From a virus, in IMG/VR virus record IMGVR_UViG_3300046373_000094, positions 1 to 25,565 of that record: a stretch of DNA of 25,565 bases. One strand, written 5' to 3'. The translations under genes and the position numbers were made by a program. The notes under the pieces were generated by a model. That model had not been told where the DNA came from. It ran no database searches and saw only the letters and a program-made list of their open reading frames with translations. Shown here piece by piece: positions 15,692 through 23,351 of the stretch (its first letter is position 1; the number at the start of each line of letters is the position of its first letter).

Positions 15692-16642
15692 TCAGGCTTT
15701 AAAGTAGGCGTCGCGCTGCGCTTCGGACATCGAGGCCAGCTTTGCCTCATAGCCCAGCGGATCCGTCACGGCCATCCGGTCCAGGTGGGCGAACTGGCCG
15801 CCCGTGGCGTCGGTGGGATCGGCCGATGGCAGGTTGCCCAGGCTTGGCGGCACGGGTTTCGGTGCAACGGGCTTCTTCGCAGCCGGGGCAGTCGGCGCCT
15901 GTGCGGCCGTGCGGGCGGGCAGGCCCAGTTCGGCCCGGGTCATCTGGTCGACCTTCTCGAGCAACTGGCGCTCGGACAGGCCGCGGTTGCGTGGCATCGG
16001 TGCCATCGCCTTGACCATGTCATTGAACACGGCGAAGTTGGCCGGGTCGGTGTAGATCGAGGCGGCGGGGTCCTTGAAAAAGGCATCGCACTGAGCGTCC
16101 CATGCCATCTGCGCGCGGTTTCTCTCCATTTGCGCCGACAGATTGGCGTTGTTGACGGCCAGGTCGATCTGCAATTTCGCTTCGTTCAGGCTGTCGAGCT
16201 TGGCCTGGAACTCTGCTGCGGTGGTTTCGCCGTTGTCGAAGGCGGAAGCGGCGGCGGCCTTGTCGGCGGCGATCTGCGCCAATTTCTCGGCAGCGTCGGC
16301 CGGCGGCGGGATGACCAAGAACTGCTGGGTGCTTACTGGATCAGCTGCGGGTGCCGGCGCTGCTGCCGGTTCAGCGGCTGGCGCTGGGTCAGCGACGGCG
16401 GGCGCAGCTTCTGGCGCAGCAGCAGCGGCATCGTCGGCTGGATCGGCTGCAGGGTCGCCGTCAGCGGGCACAGCAGCAGGGTCAGCATCAGCAGCGGGCG
16501 CGACTTCGCCAGCCGGGGCAGTTTCAGCAGGAGTGGTTGGCGCATCGTCATCGCTCAGGGTGGTTTCGTCAATGTTCATGGCCTCGCGCTCGGCGTCGGT
16601 CAGGTCGGCGTACTCGGGGACATCTTCGATTTCTGGTGGCAT
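15692..16642 (-). CDS. Probable scaffolding protein
   Basis: This 316-residue acidic protein lies directly before the capsid gene, the normal place for an assembly scaffold. It begins MPPEIEDVPEYADLTDAERE and has a long Ala/Pro/Asp-rich disordered stretch (about residues 35-105, repeats of ADPAA and APAAEP). A helical region with coiled-coil character follows (AAEKLAQIAADKAAAASAF to NNANLSAQMERNRAQM), then a Pro/Lys linker, and a C-terminal helix (GYEAKLASMSEAQRDAYFKA) that could be the coat-binding part. The start is set by GGAGAG upstream of ATG 16642; the open frame to 16729 lacks one. Scaffolds diverge quickly, so the assignment rests on position and composition. Confidence 0.75.
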   Translation of the reverse strand: MPPEIEDVPEYADLTDAEREAMNIDETTLSDDDAPTTPAETAPAGEVAPAADADPAAVPADGDPAADPADDAAAAAPEAAPAVADPAPAAEPAAAPAPAADPVSTQQFLVIPPPADAAEKLAQIAADKAAAASAFDNGETTAAEFQAKLDSLNEAKLQIDLAVNNANLSAQMERNRAQMAWDAQCDAFFKDPAASIYTDPANFAVFNDMVKAMAPMPRNRGLSERQLLEKVDQMTRAELGLPARTAAQAPTAPAAKKPVAPKPVPPSLGNLPSADPTDATGGQFAHLDRMAVTDPLGYEAKLASMSEAQRDAYFKA

Positions 16643-16658
16643 GGGTTTCTCTCCTTGA

Positions 16659-16907
16659 TTATTTGACCAGCTTGCCGGTGCGCCCCGGCATGATGCTGGC
16701 GTTGAGGTGCTTCCCGATGGACTGGGCAATGCGCAACTGCTGGAACTGGTCCTGGCTCACGCCGGGGTAGGCATAGGTCTTTCCGCTTCCCGAAAACGTG
16801 ACGTGCAAGGTGTCGCCGTCATGCCCGATGTGGCTCACGCTGGTCGATTTGACCTTGTGCATGACGACGGAGGGTGCTGGCTTGGAGGGCGTGCGCGGTC
16901 CCGACAT
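16659..16907 (-). CDS. KTSC-domain protein, 82 aa
   Basis: Residues about 20-75 (STSVSHIGHDGDTLHVTF, then GKTYAYPGVSQDQFQQL, then AQSIGKHLNASI) follow the KTSC domain pattern (Pfam KTSC, named after a domain related to the lysyl-tRNA synthetase C-terminus). It is a small beta-rich fold found alone in many phages and bacteria, often suspected of nucleic-acid binding but without proven function. A basic N-terminal extension (residues 1-18) precedes it. The start has AGGAG nine bases upstream and the gene begins just after the portal stop. Its place between portal and scaffold suggests a late gene linked to head assembly; that is inference. Confidence 0.82.
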   Translation of the reverse strand: MSGPRTPSKPAPSVVMHKVKSTSVSHIGHDGDTLHVTFSGSGKTYAYPGVSQDQFQQLRIAQSIGKHLNASIMPGRTGKLVK

Positions 16908-16911
16908 GGCG

Positions 16912-19224
16912 TTATGCTCCTGGCTGCATGGGTGGCTGCATGGGAGGCTGGGCAGATGGCTGGGGCGGTGCCTGCTCGGGCATGGGGATCTGCGGCGGCG
17001 CGGCTGGTGCGGCCGCCTGCATGTTCGGTGGCGCGCTCACGCCGGCGGCGGCGGGCATGTTCATCGGTACAGGCACGGCGGTGGGCCAGCCGGCCTGTAC
17101 CAGCAGCCCGTCGGCCACCTTGGCAATGGTCGGCATCTGGATGACTTGGGTGGCGGCCGTCATCGCCGCGCCCGCGCCCATCATGTAGGCCGAGACGGTT
17201 TGCGCCCGGGCCAGGTCGGCGCCGGCCTGGTGCTTCGCCGCATTCGCCTTGGCCAGATCGGTCTTGGCCTGCTGTTCTTCCATCTGCAACTGCACCATCT
17301 GCTGCTGCTGGGCCTGCTGGGCCTGCTGCTGCTGCTGGGCCGCGATTTCCTGCTGCGTCGGTTCCGTCTCGTCCGGGTCGCGCATGCCGTTCACGCTGCG
17401 GATCCGCTTGACGAGCTCGTCGCGGTTCTCGATGTCCATCGAATCGACCCACAGGTCCAGCATGATGAGGGCGATCTGCGGGTCCATCTTGGAAATCATG
17501 TCGCCCAGCTGCTCGGAGGCGGCCTGGCGCATGCTCACGCGCCAGTCGGCTTCGCTGATGATGAAGTCGGCCTTGCTGCGGGTGATGTCGTTCTCGGGCA
17601 GGCCATCGTTGATGGTGACGAAGTCGGGCGCGCCGCGCATATTGGTGATGCGGAATTCTTTCTGCTCGGTGATGTACTGCTCGCACAGCGCCAGCGCAAT
17701 CTCGCCGTCGAGCTGCGTGGCCAGGCGCTGGTTGTCGAACAACTTGGCCGTCGACAGCGAGCCCTGATCTTGGCGCGCGAGGATGGCTTTGCCCGATGTA
17801 GCGTTGGTGGTCTTGCCCATCTGCTCGTCGGTGACGCCGCCCACCTGCTGCACCATCTGGATGTTGCGGCTGAACAACTCCATGTGAGAGACAGCCAGGT
17901 CGCGGTCGACGTTCAGTTCCAGCCGCTTGCCCTGGTTCACCTGCAGGATGGCATTCGGCTTGGCCACCTCGTCCGCGAAGTCGTCCAATGTCCAGTCGTC
18001 GGGCAGCGCGCCCACGTCCATGATGGTCTTGTTGTTCGACAGGATGGCCAGCGCCTTCGATGCGCGCTTGTTGATGTCGTCCTGGATGTCGCGCAGGCCG
18101 CGGATGACGCCGTAGGGCAGCCCATTGTCATCGCGGCGGTAGCCCCACACGGGCGTGAAGGGGAAACGGTTGTGCTTGTAGGGCGATTTGCCGTTGTACA
18201 GCAGCGCCGAAGTGGTCATCACGGCCACGTGCACGCGCATTTCCAGGCGACGGTTGATGTGCGCGGCGCCCGAGGCCAGTTGGGCCCGGTGGCCGGCGTG
18301 GTCGCTTACGTAGTCCTCGCCGTCGAACATGCCGCCCGACATCTTTTCGACCAACTTGGGCATGCGATACCACATTTCGATCAGGCGCACGCGCTTGCGG
18401 CGCGTCATCACGTTGACCGATGTGGCGATCACGTTCTCGCGCTCCCATTCAGCCTGGTCCATGGCAATGTCGCCGTCAAGCATGTCGTAGCTGCCCACGG
18501 TCGTGGCCGCCGTGACGGAATTGCAGATGGCCGCTTCCCGGTCGGGGAAGTAGGCGATGGCGATGTCCTCGTCCAGCCAGCGCGAGCGCATGACATAGCG
18601 CATGCCCTTGCCATCGATGCTGCGGTCCATGCTGTCGAACAGCATGTTGCGCCACGATTCTGTGCGGCAGTAGATCGTTTCCTCGTCGTCGGCATCCTGG
18701 GCGCCGCGCTCGAGCCAGCCCACCCCGACCTTGACCATATCCTCAAAGGCCGATGACTTGTGAAACGCATCGCGGTTCACGTCCGACAGATACTTGAGCA
18801 ACTTTGTTTTCGATTCGGCCGGCTTGGCATCGTCCTTGTTACGCGGCAGGATTTTAAAGTCCGTGCGGCCGCGCTTCTCCGATCCGATGACCCAGTTGCA
18901 AGTCTGCGCAATGACGTTGTAGGCGATCGGGGTCTGCCCGCGCTCGCGCAGGATTTCCTTTTCTTCGTCCGTCCACTGGTCATTGTCGTAGTAGGCGGCG
19001 TCCTTTGCCTGCTCGCTGCGGTTGAATGCCTGGCGCTCCAACTCCTGGCGGTAATACGAGATCAGCGTCGACCACAGGCGCATCGACTCGTCGCTGTCGA
19101 GCGGATGCAGCACCGGCTCGCTGTTCGCATACGAGTCACCGCCCGTCGAGTACCCATCCACCAGGCGCGATTCCTTGTTATCGGGGATGATTCTGCTGCT
19201 GGATGGGTCGTTGATGTCGAACAC
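16912..19224 (-). CDS. Portal protein, P22-type
   Basis: The portal is the dodecameric ring at the capsid vertex through which DNA enters and leaves. Length (about 770 aa) and sequence features match P22-like portals: an early RSEQAKDAAYYDNDQW segment, then TPIAYNVIAQTCNWVIGSEKR, the stem/wing region with FPFTPVWGYRRDDNGLPYG, and NKRASKALAILSNN. The C-terminus is unusual: a Gln-rich coiled-coil barrel-like region (QQQQQAQQAQQQQ) and then a Pro/Met/Gln-rich tail of about 50 residues. Two starts are possible: TTG at 19230 or GTG at 19224. GTG is chosen because ACGAGG lies seven bases upstream of it and is too close to the TTG. Confidence 0.92.
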   Translation of the reverse strand: MFDINDPSSSRIIPDNKESRLVDGYSTGGDSYANSEPVLHPLDSDESMRLWSTLISYYRQELERQAFNRSEQAKDAAYYDNDQWTDEEKEILRERGQTPIAYNVIAQTCNWVIGSEKRGRTDFKILPRNKDDAKPAESKTKLLKYLSDVNRDAFHKSSAFEDMVKVGVGWLERGAQDADDEETIYCRTESWRNMLFDSMDRSIDGKGMRYVMRSRWLDEDIAIAYFPDREAAICNSVTAATTVGSYDMLDGDIAMDQAEWERENVIATSVNVMTRRKRVRLIEMWYRMPKLVEKMSGGMFDGEDYVSDHAGHRAQLASGAAHINRRLEMRVHVAVMTTSALLYNGKSPYKHNRFPFTPVWGYRRDDNGLPYGVIRGLRDIQDDINKRASKALAILSNNKTIMDVGALPDDWTLDDFADEVAKPNAILQVNQGKRLELNVDRDLAVSHMELFSRNIQMVQQVGGVTDEQMGKTTNATSGKAILARQDQGSLSTAKLFDNQRLATQLDGEIALALCEQYITEQKEFRITNMRGAPDFVTINDGLPENDITRSKADFIISEADWRVSMRQAASEQLGDMISKMDPQIALIMLDLWVDSMDIENRDELVKRIRSVNGMRDPDETEPTQQEIAAQQQQQAQQAQQQQMVQLQMEEQQAKTDLAKANAAKHQAGADLARAQTVSAYMMGAGAAMTAATQVIQMPTIAKVADGLLVQAGWPTAVPVPMNMPAAAGVSAPPNMQAAAPAAPPQIPMPEQAPPQPSAQPPMQPPMQPGA

Positions 19225-19245
19225 GGGCAAGCCTCGTCGGTTGGG

Positions 19246-19680
19246 TTACGCTTGCGCGAGCGGTACGTGGTCCTGGATCAGAACCACGCTGCTGGTGCCA
19301 TCGCCTTTGTGAATCGTTGCCTCGCCCACCAGGATGCTTTCAGTAGGCGAATTGGGCATTTTCAGCAGGTCCAGCAGGTGGTCGTGGATCAGGCCCGCCA
19401 GGTCGAAAGCGTTCTGCGTGCCCTGTGCCATGCCCATTCCTTCCGCAAAGACCATTGCTGCTTTTGCGCAATATTTGGGCGAATCATACTTGAACGCGGC
19501 AGACAACGCCACAATGGCGGGCTGAAAACCGCGCCGACGGTTCGCTGGGATGATGACCAGGGCCGGCTCATATTCCTCCTGGTCGTAATTGAAGGCCCAG
19601 GTGCCGTAGATGGTGTACTGGCCAAGGGTGCGCTTGAACGTGTAGCGGTCCAGGTCAATCAGGGGTTGCAGGTTATCCAT
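19246..19680 (-). CDS. Hypothetical protein upstream of portal, 144 aa
   Basis: The start ATG 19680 has GAGAG about nine bases upstream. The protein is soluble, with an alpha/beta look: a beta-rich N-terminal half (YTIYGTWAFNYDQEEYEPALVII), a helical middle (AIVALSAAFKYDSPKYCAKAA) and another beta stretch at the end (ESILVGEATIHKGDGTSSVV). I recall similar unnamed proteins between terminase and portal in podophages with this gene order, but cannot assign a function. It ends 15-20 bases before the portal start and is probably co-transcribed with it. Confidence 0.8.
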   Translation of the reverse strand: MDNLQPLIDLDRYTFKRTLGQYTIYGTWAFNYDQEEYEPALVIIPANRRRGFQPAIVALSAAFKYDSPKYCAKAAMVFAEGMGMAQGTQNAFDLAGLIHDHLLDLLKMPNSPTESILVGEATIHKGDGTSSVVLIQDHVPLAQA

Positions 19681-19706
19681 TGTGTTGCTCTCTCGTTATC
19701 GACCAC

Positions 19707-19799
19707 TCAATAGATGGTCATGTTAGCCGCCAGCCACAGGCTGCCGGCGAATAGCGCAAACAGGCATGAGCACAGGCCCAGCCAGAAATAGAACTCCAT
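19707..19799 (-). CDS. Membrane peptide coupled to the large terminase gene, 30 aa
   Basis: The ATG shares its A with the terminase stop codon (TGATG), a classic coupling arrangement. The product MEFYFWLGLCSCLFALFAGS... is almost entirely hydrophobic, with a single membrane span of about 20 residues. It fills most of the gap between the large terminase and the next gene. No family can be named for a peptide this short; similar tiny membrane peptides occur beside phage packaging genes. It could also be a chance frame. Confidence 0.5.
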   Translation of the reverse strand: MEFYFWLGLCSCLFALFAGSLWLAANMTIY

Positions 19800-21391
19800 C
19801 AGATGGTCCGCCACGATCCGCGCGTGCGCTTGCTGCTTGAGGTTCGTGGTGGCATGGCCTGAAAGCTGCCGCTGATCTGCTGGGCCCACTGCCTGAAACT
19901 GTCGGCGCCTTCGGTGTGCACATCCTTGACCGGCTCGTCGCCCCAGCATTGCTGCTGCAGGTTGTATTTCTTTCGGTACATTTCCAGATGCGTGATGCCT
20001 TCCTTGCACCCGGTTTCGTCGATCCAGGCCAGCGCAAACACATCGCGGGTCTGCTGGATGCCGTGATGCAGTTCCTCGACGCGCGGCACGATCTCGATGC
20101 GGCGCAGGCCCAGCTTTTCCAGCATCTGCTTGGGCGACAGGTTCTGGTCATAGCCCTGACGGATGTGGTTGCCATCGTGCGGCAGCCAGTGCGTGCCCCA
20201 GATCCAGCCGGTGTCCTGCATCGCCTTGACGAAGTGGCTGTAGGGCTCGCCCCAGCCCTCGATGAACTTGATGAAGTGGTGGCGCGCGCCGATCTTCTGG
20301 TGGAACCAGATGGCCGTGCCGTCGCCGCTGCCGATGTCCCAATAGGTGTTGACTGGCGTGCCTGGAGTGTACGGGACAGTGCCGATGCGCTTTTCCTTGC
20401 GCGCCGCGGCGATCTGATTGCGATAGTACGTGCCCTCGAGTGACTTCTGGAATGCCTCTTCCGGCGTGCTGGGATATTCCTGCCACATGCGCTCGGGCTT
20501 GGTCTTGAAGTCGGCATCGCGCGTGGCGCAGTACCAGGCCCGCTGCTCGATGTCGATCTGGCGCTTGATCTTGGCCTCGACCGCATTGAAATAGTCGTGG
20601 TCTTCCTGCGTGATGATGACACCCTCGGGATTCATCCGGTACTCGGGCGCGTCCATCCATGGATAGAAGTGCAGCCGGTAGTCGCGCAGGGTCAGCTTCT
20701 TGCCGGCCTGCTGCTGGGCCAGGGCGGTGTTCGTCAGCGTGAAGAATTCGCCGTCGGCGCCCTCGGCCGTGCTTTCGATCACCAGGATGCCACCGTCGAG
20801 CGGCACCGTGGGGATGGAGCCCGTCATCACCTCGGCCGCCTTCTGTGGCGACTCGGCGCAGATTTTGCCGAATTCCGAGATGTGCAGGCGGTGGTAGGTG
20901 CCCGAGCGCAGCGATGTGCCCACCCGGATGATGCTGTTGTTGTGGGCAAAGTGCAGCATCGACAGGCTGTCGCGCTTGGTCGGCATGGCTGCCTTGAGCG
21001 CCGGCGGCAGGTTGTCGTAGGCAAATCGCACCTTCTCGCTAAAAATCGCCTCGGCCGCGTCGCGGTTCTGCGCGATGATGCCCACCTTGCTGTTTGGGTT
21101 GAACAGGGCGTGGTCCAGCCAGGCAATGCAGATCAGGGTTGTGAAGCCAAGCTGGCGGGCCTTGAGGATCAGATTGCGTGAATGCAACCTTTCGATGAAT
21201 CTGCGCTGGGCGCGATTCGGCTTGAAGGTGACGACCAGGCTGCCCATGATTGGGTTGCCGTCGGCGTCGATATCATCGGTCTTGGTTTTGACCCCGATCT
21301 TGTACAAATGGGATATCCGCCAAAGCGGATCGGCTAAGTTTTTAGCCAACTCCGCAAGCTGCGCGGCATCCGCATCGGTCTGCTGACTCAT
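19799..21391 (-). CDS. terL: Terminase large subunit (packaging ATPase and nuclease)
   Basis: The 530-residue motor protein pumps DNA into the prohead and cuts the concatemer. Visible ATPase motifs are a variant Walker A, LKARQLGFTT (residues 76-85), a Walker B-type RLHISEF (168-174) with acidic Glu173, and the coupling motif ESTAEG (206-211). The nuclease half begins at YWDIGSGDGTAIW (350-362), with Asp352 the expected first metal ligand, and ends near HTEGADSFRQWA (492-503), with Asp497 the likely last acidic ligand. Length and order are normal for the family. The start overlaps the small subunit stop (ATGA). The last ~15 residues are Ser/Arg-rich. A 30-codon frame is coupled to its stop by TGATG. 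Confidence 0.93.
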   Translation of the reverse strand: MSQQTDADAAQLAELAKNLADPLWRISHLYKIGVKTKTDDIDADGNPIMGSLVVTFKPNRAQRRFIERLHSRNLILKARQLGFTTLICIAWLDHALFNPNSKVGIIAQNRDAAEAIFSEKVRFAYDNLPPALKAAMPTKRDSLSMLHFAHNNSIIRVGTSLRSGTYHRLHISEFGKICAESPQKAAEVMTGSIPTVPLDGGILVIESTAEGADGEFFTLTNTALAQQQAGKKLTLRDYRLHFYPWMDAPEYRMNPEGVIITQEDHDYFNAVEAKIKRQIDIEQRAWYCATRDADFKTKPERMWQEYPSTPEEAFQKSLEGTYYRNQIAAARKEKRIGTVPYTPGTPVNTYWDIGSGDGTAIWFHQKIGARHHFIKFIEGWGEPYSHFVKAMQDTGWIWGTHWLPHDGNHIRQGYDQNLSPKQMLEKLGLRRIEIVPRVEELHHGIQQTRDVFALAWIDETGCKEGITHLEMYRKKYNLQQQCWGDEPVKDVHTEGADSFRQWAQQISGSFQAMPPRTSSSKRTRGSWRTI

Positions 21392-22212
21392 TCGTCGTTG
21401 CCCGTCTTGATGCTCAACGCCGTGCCGGCCACCTGGGCCAGCAGCGCGGCCATCGGGTTCTCAGGCTGCACGCCATGATTGACGTCGACCCGGTCGCTGT
21501 ACTTGGGCGAGAGCTTGGAGGCATACCATTTGCGGGCATCGATGCGCAGCTTGGAGCGCGCCACCACGTCGTGGTCGACCTTGACCATGCCATCGGCGTC
21601 CACATACGTGTCGTTGCTGCCGTCGTCGGCAATCTCGATGATTTCCTCTGCGTGCTTGTGGGCACGCGCTTCCATGGCCGCCTCCCAGCGCTGGCGCATC
21701 TCGGGCGTGCTGTTGAACTTGGCAAGCACCCACACCCGATCCGGCATGTCGTCGCCGCGGCAAACCTTGTGCAGCGACTTACCCTCGGCCACTTCGGCCA
21801 GGATGCGGGCAATCATCGGCTCATCCAGGGTCACATGGGGCTTGTTTTTCCGGTCGCTCGCGTGCGCGCGCGTGGCTGTGGTCGGGTCGGCGGGCGTTTT
21901 TGCTGTCGTTTTTGCTTCAGATTTAACAATCTCTGGTGTTTCACCGCGTTTTCTGGCACTTTTAGTTACCTGGACGGCATCAATGTGAACTTCCGCCGCT
22001 TTCTTCGACGCCTTGGCTCCCTGTACGTTCGCCACCTTCACGGCCAGGCTGGCGTCCACAGCCTTGGCTACGTCCTCTGCCGTCTTGGCTACGACGCGCC
22101 AGTTGCTGGCCTTGGTGGGCTTTGCGGCCGGGGCGGCCTTGGTCGTGCCTGCCTTGGGCGTTTTTGCCTTGGCGGGTGCTTTGCGGGGCGCGGCGGGGGC
22201 GGCTTTCGCCAT
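21388..22212 (-). CDS. terS: Terminase small subunit, Sf6 gp1-like, with Lys/Ala-rich N-terminus
   Basis: This is the DNA-recognition subunit of the packaging motor. The C-terminal half (about residues 128-247) matches the Sf6/P22-type small terminase: LAEVAEGKSLHKVCRGDDMP forms the helix-turn-helix-like segment, followed by a long helix (MEARAHKHAEEIIEIADD) and the typical SKLRIDARKWYASKLSPKYSDRV ending. Residues 1-120 are an extra low-complexity extension rich in Lys, Ala, Pro and Thr, like histone H1 tails, making the protein (274 aa) about twice the usual 140-170. The start has GGAG eight bases upstream. The stop overlaps the large-terminase start by ATGA. The assignment is firm; the role of the basic tail (non-specific DNA binding) is inference. 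Confidence 0.88.
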   Translation of the reverse strand: MAKAAPAAPRKAPAKAKTPKAGTTKAAPAAKPTKASNWRVVAKTAEDVAKAVDASLAVKVANVQGAKASKKAAEVHIDAVQVTKSARKRGETPEIVKSEAKTTAKTPADPTTATRAHASDRKNKPHVTLDEPMIARILAEVAEGKSLHKVCRGDDMPDRVWVLAKFNSTPEMRQRWEAAMEARAHKHAEEIIEIADDGSNDTYVDADGMVKVDHDVVARSKLRIDARKWYASKLSPKYSDRVDVNHGVQPENPMAALLAQVAGTALSIKTGNDE

Positions 22213-22293
22213 GGTGGTGCTCCATCGGTTCGGAATTTACGCCGATGGTATCACGCTTGTGTTTGAGGGGAAATGTTTGATTGCCTACCAATG

Positions 22294-22315
22294 AAAAAGC
22301 CCGCGCGGGGCGGGC
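22294..22315 (-). terminator. Rho-independent terminator before the packaging genes
   Basis: Read on the minus strand, GCCCGC and GCGGGC pair around a five-base loop and are followed by TTTTT. It lies just after the stop at 22339 and separates the small early genes from the small terminase gene. The remaining bases to 22213 hold the small-terminase ribosome site but no promoter I can call with confidence. Confidence 0.75.
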
Positions 22316-22338
22316 CTTGGCTGCGGCGGGCTGCCCGG

Positions 22339-22668
22339 TCAGATTTGCAAGGCGCGGATGGCTTGCTGCACTGCTTCCGTCAGGTTGCGCAGAAAGAATA
22401 TCTGCATATCGATTCGTTCGGCCATTGGCACTTTCACTGGCGTCGCCTCACCTTTTGACGCGCACTGATCGACCTCGCCAGTGACCGGCTGCAAACGGCG
22501 CAGCAAAATCTGCACGGTTTCAGAGTGGAATTCGACTACCTCGCGCAAATTTTCCAGGGAGGCATCGACCTGGGTCGTTTCCTGGATAGGCGCGCCGATG
22601 GCGCGTTGAGCCCGATGGTAGGGCGAGTCGTCCATCTGTGCAGTGCTTGCGGAAATTGTTATTGCCAT
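22339..22668 (-). CDS. Hypothetical helical protein, 109 aa
   Basis: The start ATG 22668 has an AGGAG six bases upstream, and the gene overlaps the end of the Ash-like frame by 10 bases. The protein is predominantly helical: residues about 36-60 (ASLENLREVVEFHSETVQIL) and about 84-108 (RIDMQIFFLRNLTEAVQQAI) look amphipathic and able to form coiled coils, with a polar linker between. It is not recognised as a family. It is the last gene before the terminator at 22294-22315 and sits just upstream of the packaging genes, but there is no direct sign of a packaging role. Confidence 0.75.
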   Translation of the reverse strand: MAITISASTAQMDDSPYHRAQRAIGAPIQETTQVDASLENLREVVEFHSETVQILLRRLQPVTGEVDQCASKGEATPVKVPMAERIDMQIFFLRNLTEAVQQAIRALQI

Positions 22669-22994
22669 GAAATGCTCCTGTGATGGTCGGTTGATGGGCC
22701 GTCACCTTCACAGGCTTGCGGGAAACTTTTGAAAAAGCCCACCGGCGCGAACGCTGGCGGGCTTTTTGGACAATGCCGGTTACGTCTTCCGGCTTGATGC
22801 GCTGGCACACTTCGCTTCCCAGCATCAACGTACACACCACGGGTCGCCTCGGGTTCCAGGTGGATTGTGCCCTGCGTGAACGCCAGGACGAGCGCGGCTG
22901 GGAACCCCCAACCCTTGGTAAAACTCTGGCCCTTGTTATCTGCCTTCGTGCGAGACCGGAGTGCATGACAGTATGCCGCTTGCGCATTCACCAC
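22659..22994 (-). CDS. Ash-like frame translated through a terminator hairpin
   Basis: An open frame of 111 codons fills the only otherwise gene-free gap in this block. It starts at one of two adjacent GTG codons (22994 or 22991) with no strong ribosome site, and its stop overlaps the next gene by 10 bases. Residues about 78-89 read KSPPAFAPVGFF and are encoded by the hairpin at 22732-22767. I recall this peptide near the end of Ash-family proteins (phage P4 Ash, Pfam Phage_ASH), which are likewise found upstream of small phage genes. Codon bias is moderate, weaker than in neighbouring genes. It may be a true protein, a leader whose translation controls the hairpin, or a chance frame. Confidence 0.45.
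   Translation of the reverse strand: MVNAQAAYCHALRSRTKADNKGQSFTKGWGFPAALVLAFTQGTIHLEPEATRGVYVDAGKRSVPAHQAGRRNRHCPKSPPAFAPVGFFKSFPQACEGDGPSTDHHRSISWQ
22732..22767 (-). terminator. Strong hairpin with A and T tracts, bidirectional terminator
   Basis: A stem of nine perfect pairs (AAAAAGCCC with GGGCTTTTT) is followed, after one mismatch, by six more pairs including one G-T, closing on a CGAA loop. With T runs on both strands it can terminate in either direction. It lies inside the Ash-like frame, so a translating ribosome could disrupt it. Confidence 0.8.
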
Positions 22995-23008
22995 GTTTCA
23001 ATATTGCA

Positions 23009-23119
23009 TTACTTCGACGTTTCGGTCAAGGGCCAGATGTCGGCCACCAGCACCATGGCGAGCAGGGATTCTATCACGGCCGCGCCCAGGACGAGAATGG
23101 ACAGGTGGGTGCTAGTCAT
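23009..23119 (-). CDS. Single-pass membrane peptide, 36 aa
   Basis: The start at ATG 23119 is preceded by AGGTG and overlaps the upstream stop by 8 bases; the longer open frame to 23212 has no such support. The peptide MTSTHLSILVLGAAVIESLL... has one hydrophobic segment of about 20 residues (7-27) and a short polar C-terminus. A one-pass membrane protein is the simplest reading. Nothing in the sequence tells whether it acts in lysis, exclusion or something else. Confidence 0.5.
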   Translation of the reverse strand: MTSTHLSILVLGAAVIESLLAMVLVADIWPLTETSK

Positions 23120-23351
23120 GCTGCACCTGGTGGGCGGGGGCGCCGCAGCAGATGCAGCGAAGTTCGGATGGAAGATAGCGATAAATGGCCGTGCCAGTTC
23201 GCACAGCCTCATCGAATGCAGCTTCCAGTCGAGCTTTTACCTCCCGTGGGCTCATTTCGGCATGGTTTGGGGTGATCGCAGCCATGTAGTCATCCCATTC
23301 GATGGCTACCAGATTGCACCATACTGGGATCTTTTCGTGGGCTATATTCAT
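23112..23351 (-). CDS. Small protein with C-terminal CxCC cluster, 79 aa
   Basis: The start MNIAHEKIPVW lies in an ATGA overlap with the upstream stop. The middle is helical (SPREVKARLEAAFDEAVRTG). Near the C-terminus RCICCGAPAHQVQH offers three cysteines and two histidines within 14 residues, a plausible metal site. The family is not recognised. The stop at 23112 lies inside the start region of the next small gene, an 8-base overlap. Confidence 0.65.
   Translation of the reverse strand: MNIAHEKIPVWCNLVAIEWDDYMAAITPNHAEMSPREVKARLEAAFDEAVRTGTAIYRYLPSELRCICCGAPAHQVQHD

Noticed and set aside
16798-18756. A 652-codon open frame on the plus strand opposite the portal gene
   Set aside because: It is His/Arg/Leu-rich, lacks a ribosome site and mirrors a high-GC portal gene with strong homology features; it is an antisense shadow.
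22213-22293. Promoter for the terminase genes
   Set aside because: TACCAT and similar hexamers occur but no -35 at a sensible distance; too weak to annotate.
22768-23008. Possible tRNA or structured RNA in the gap upstream of the hairpin
   Set aside because: No cloverleaf arms or T-loop sequence could be placed on either strand.
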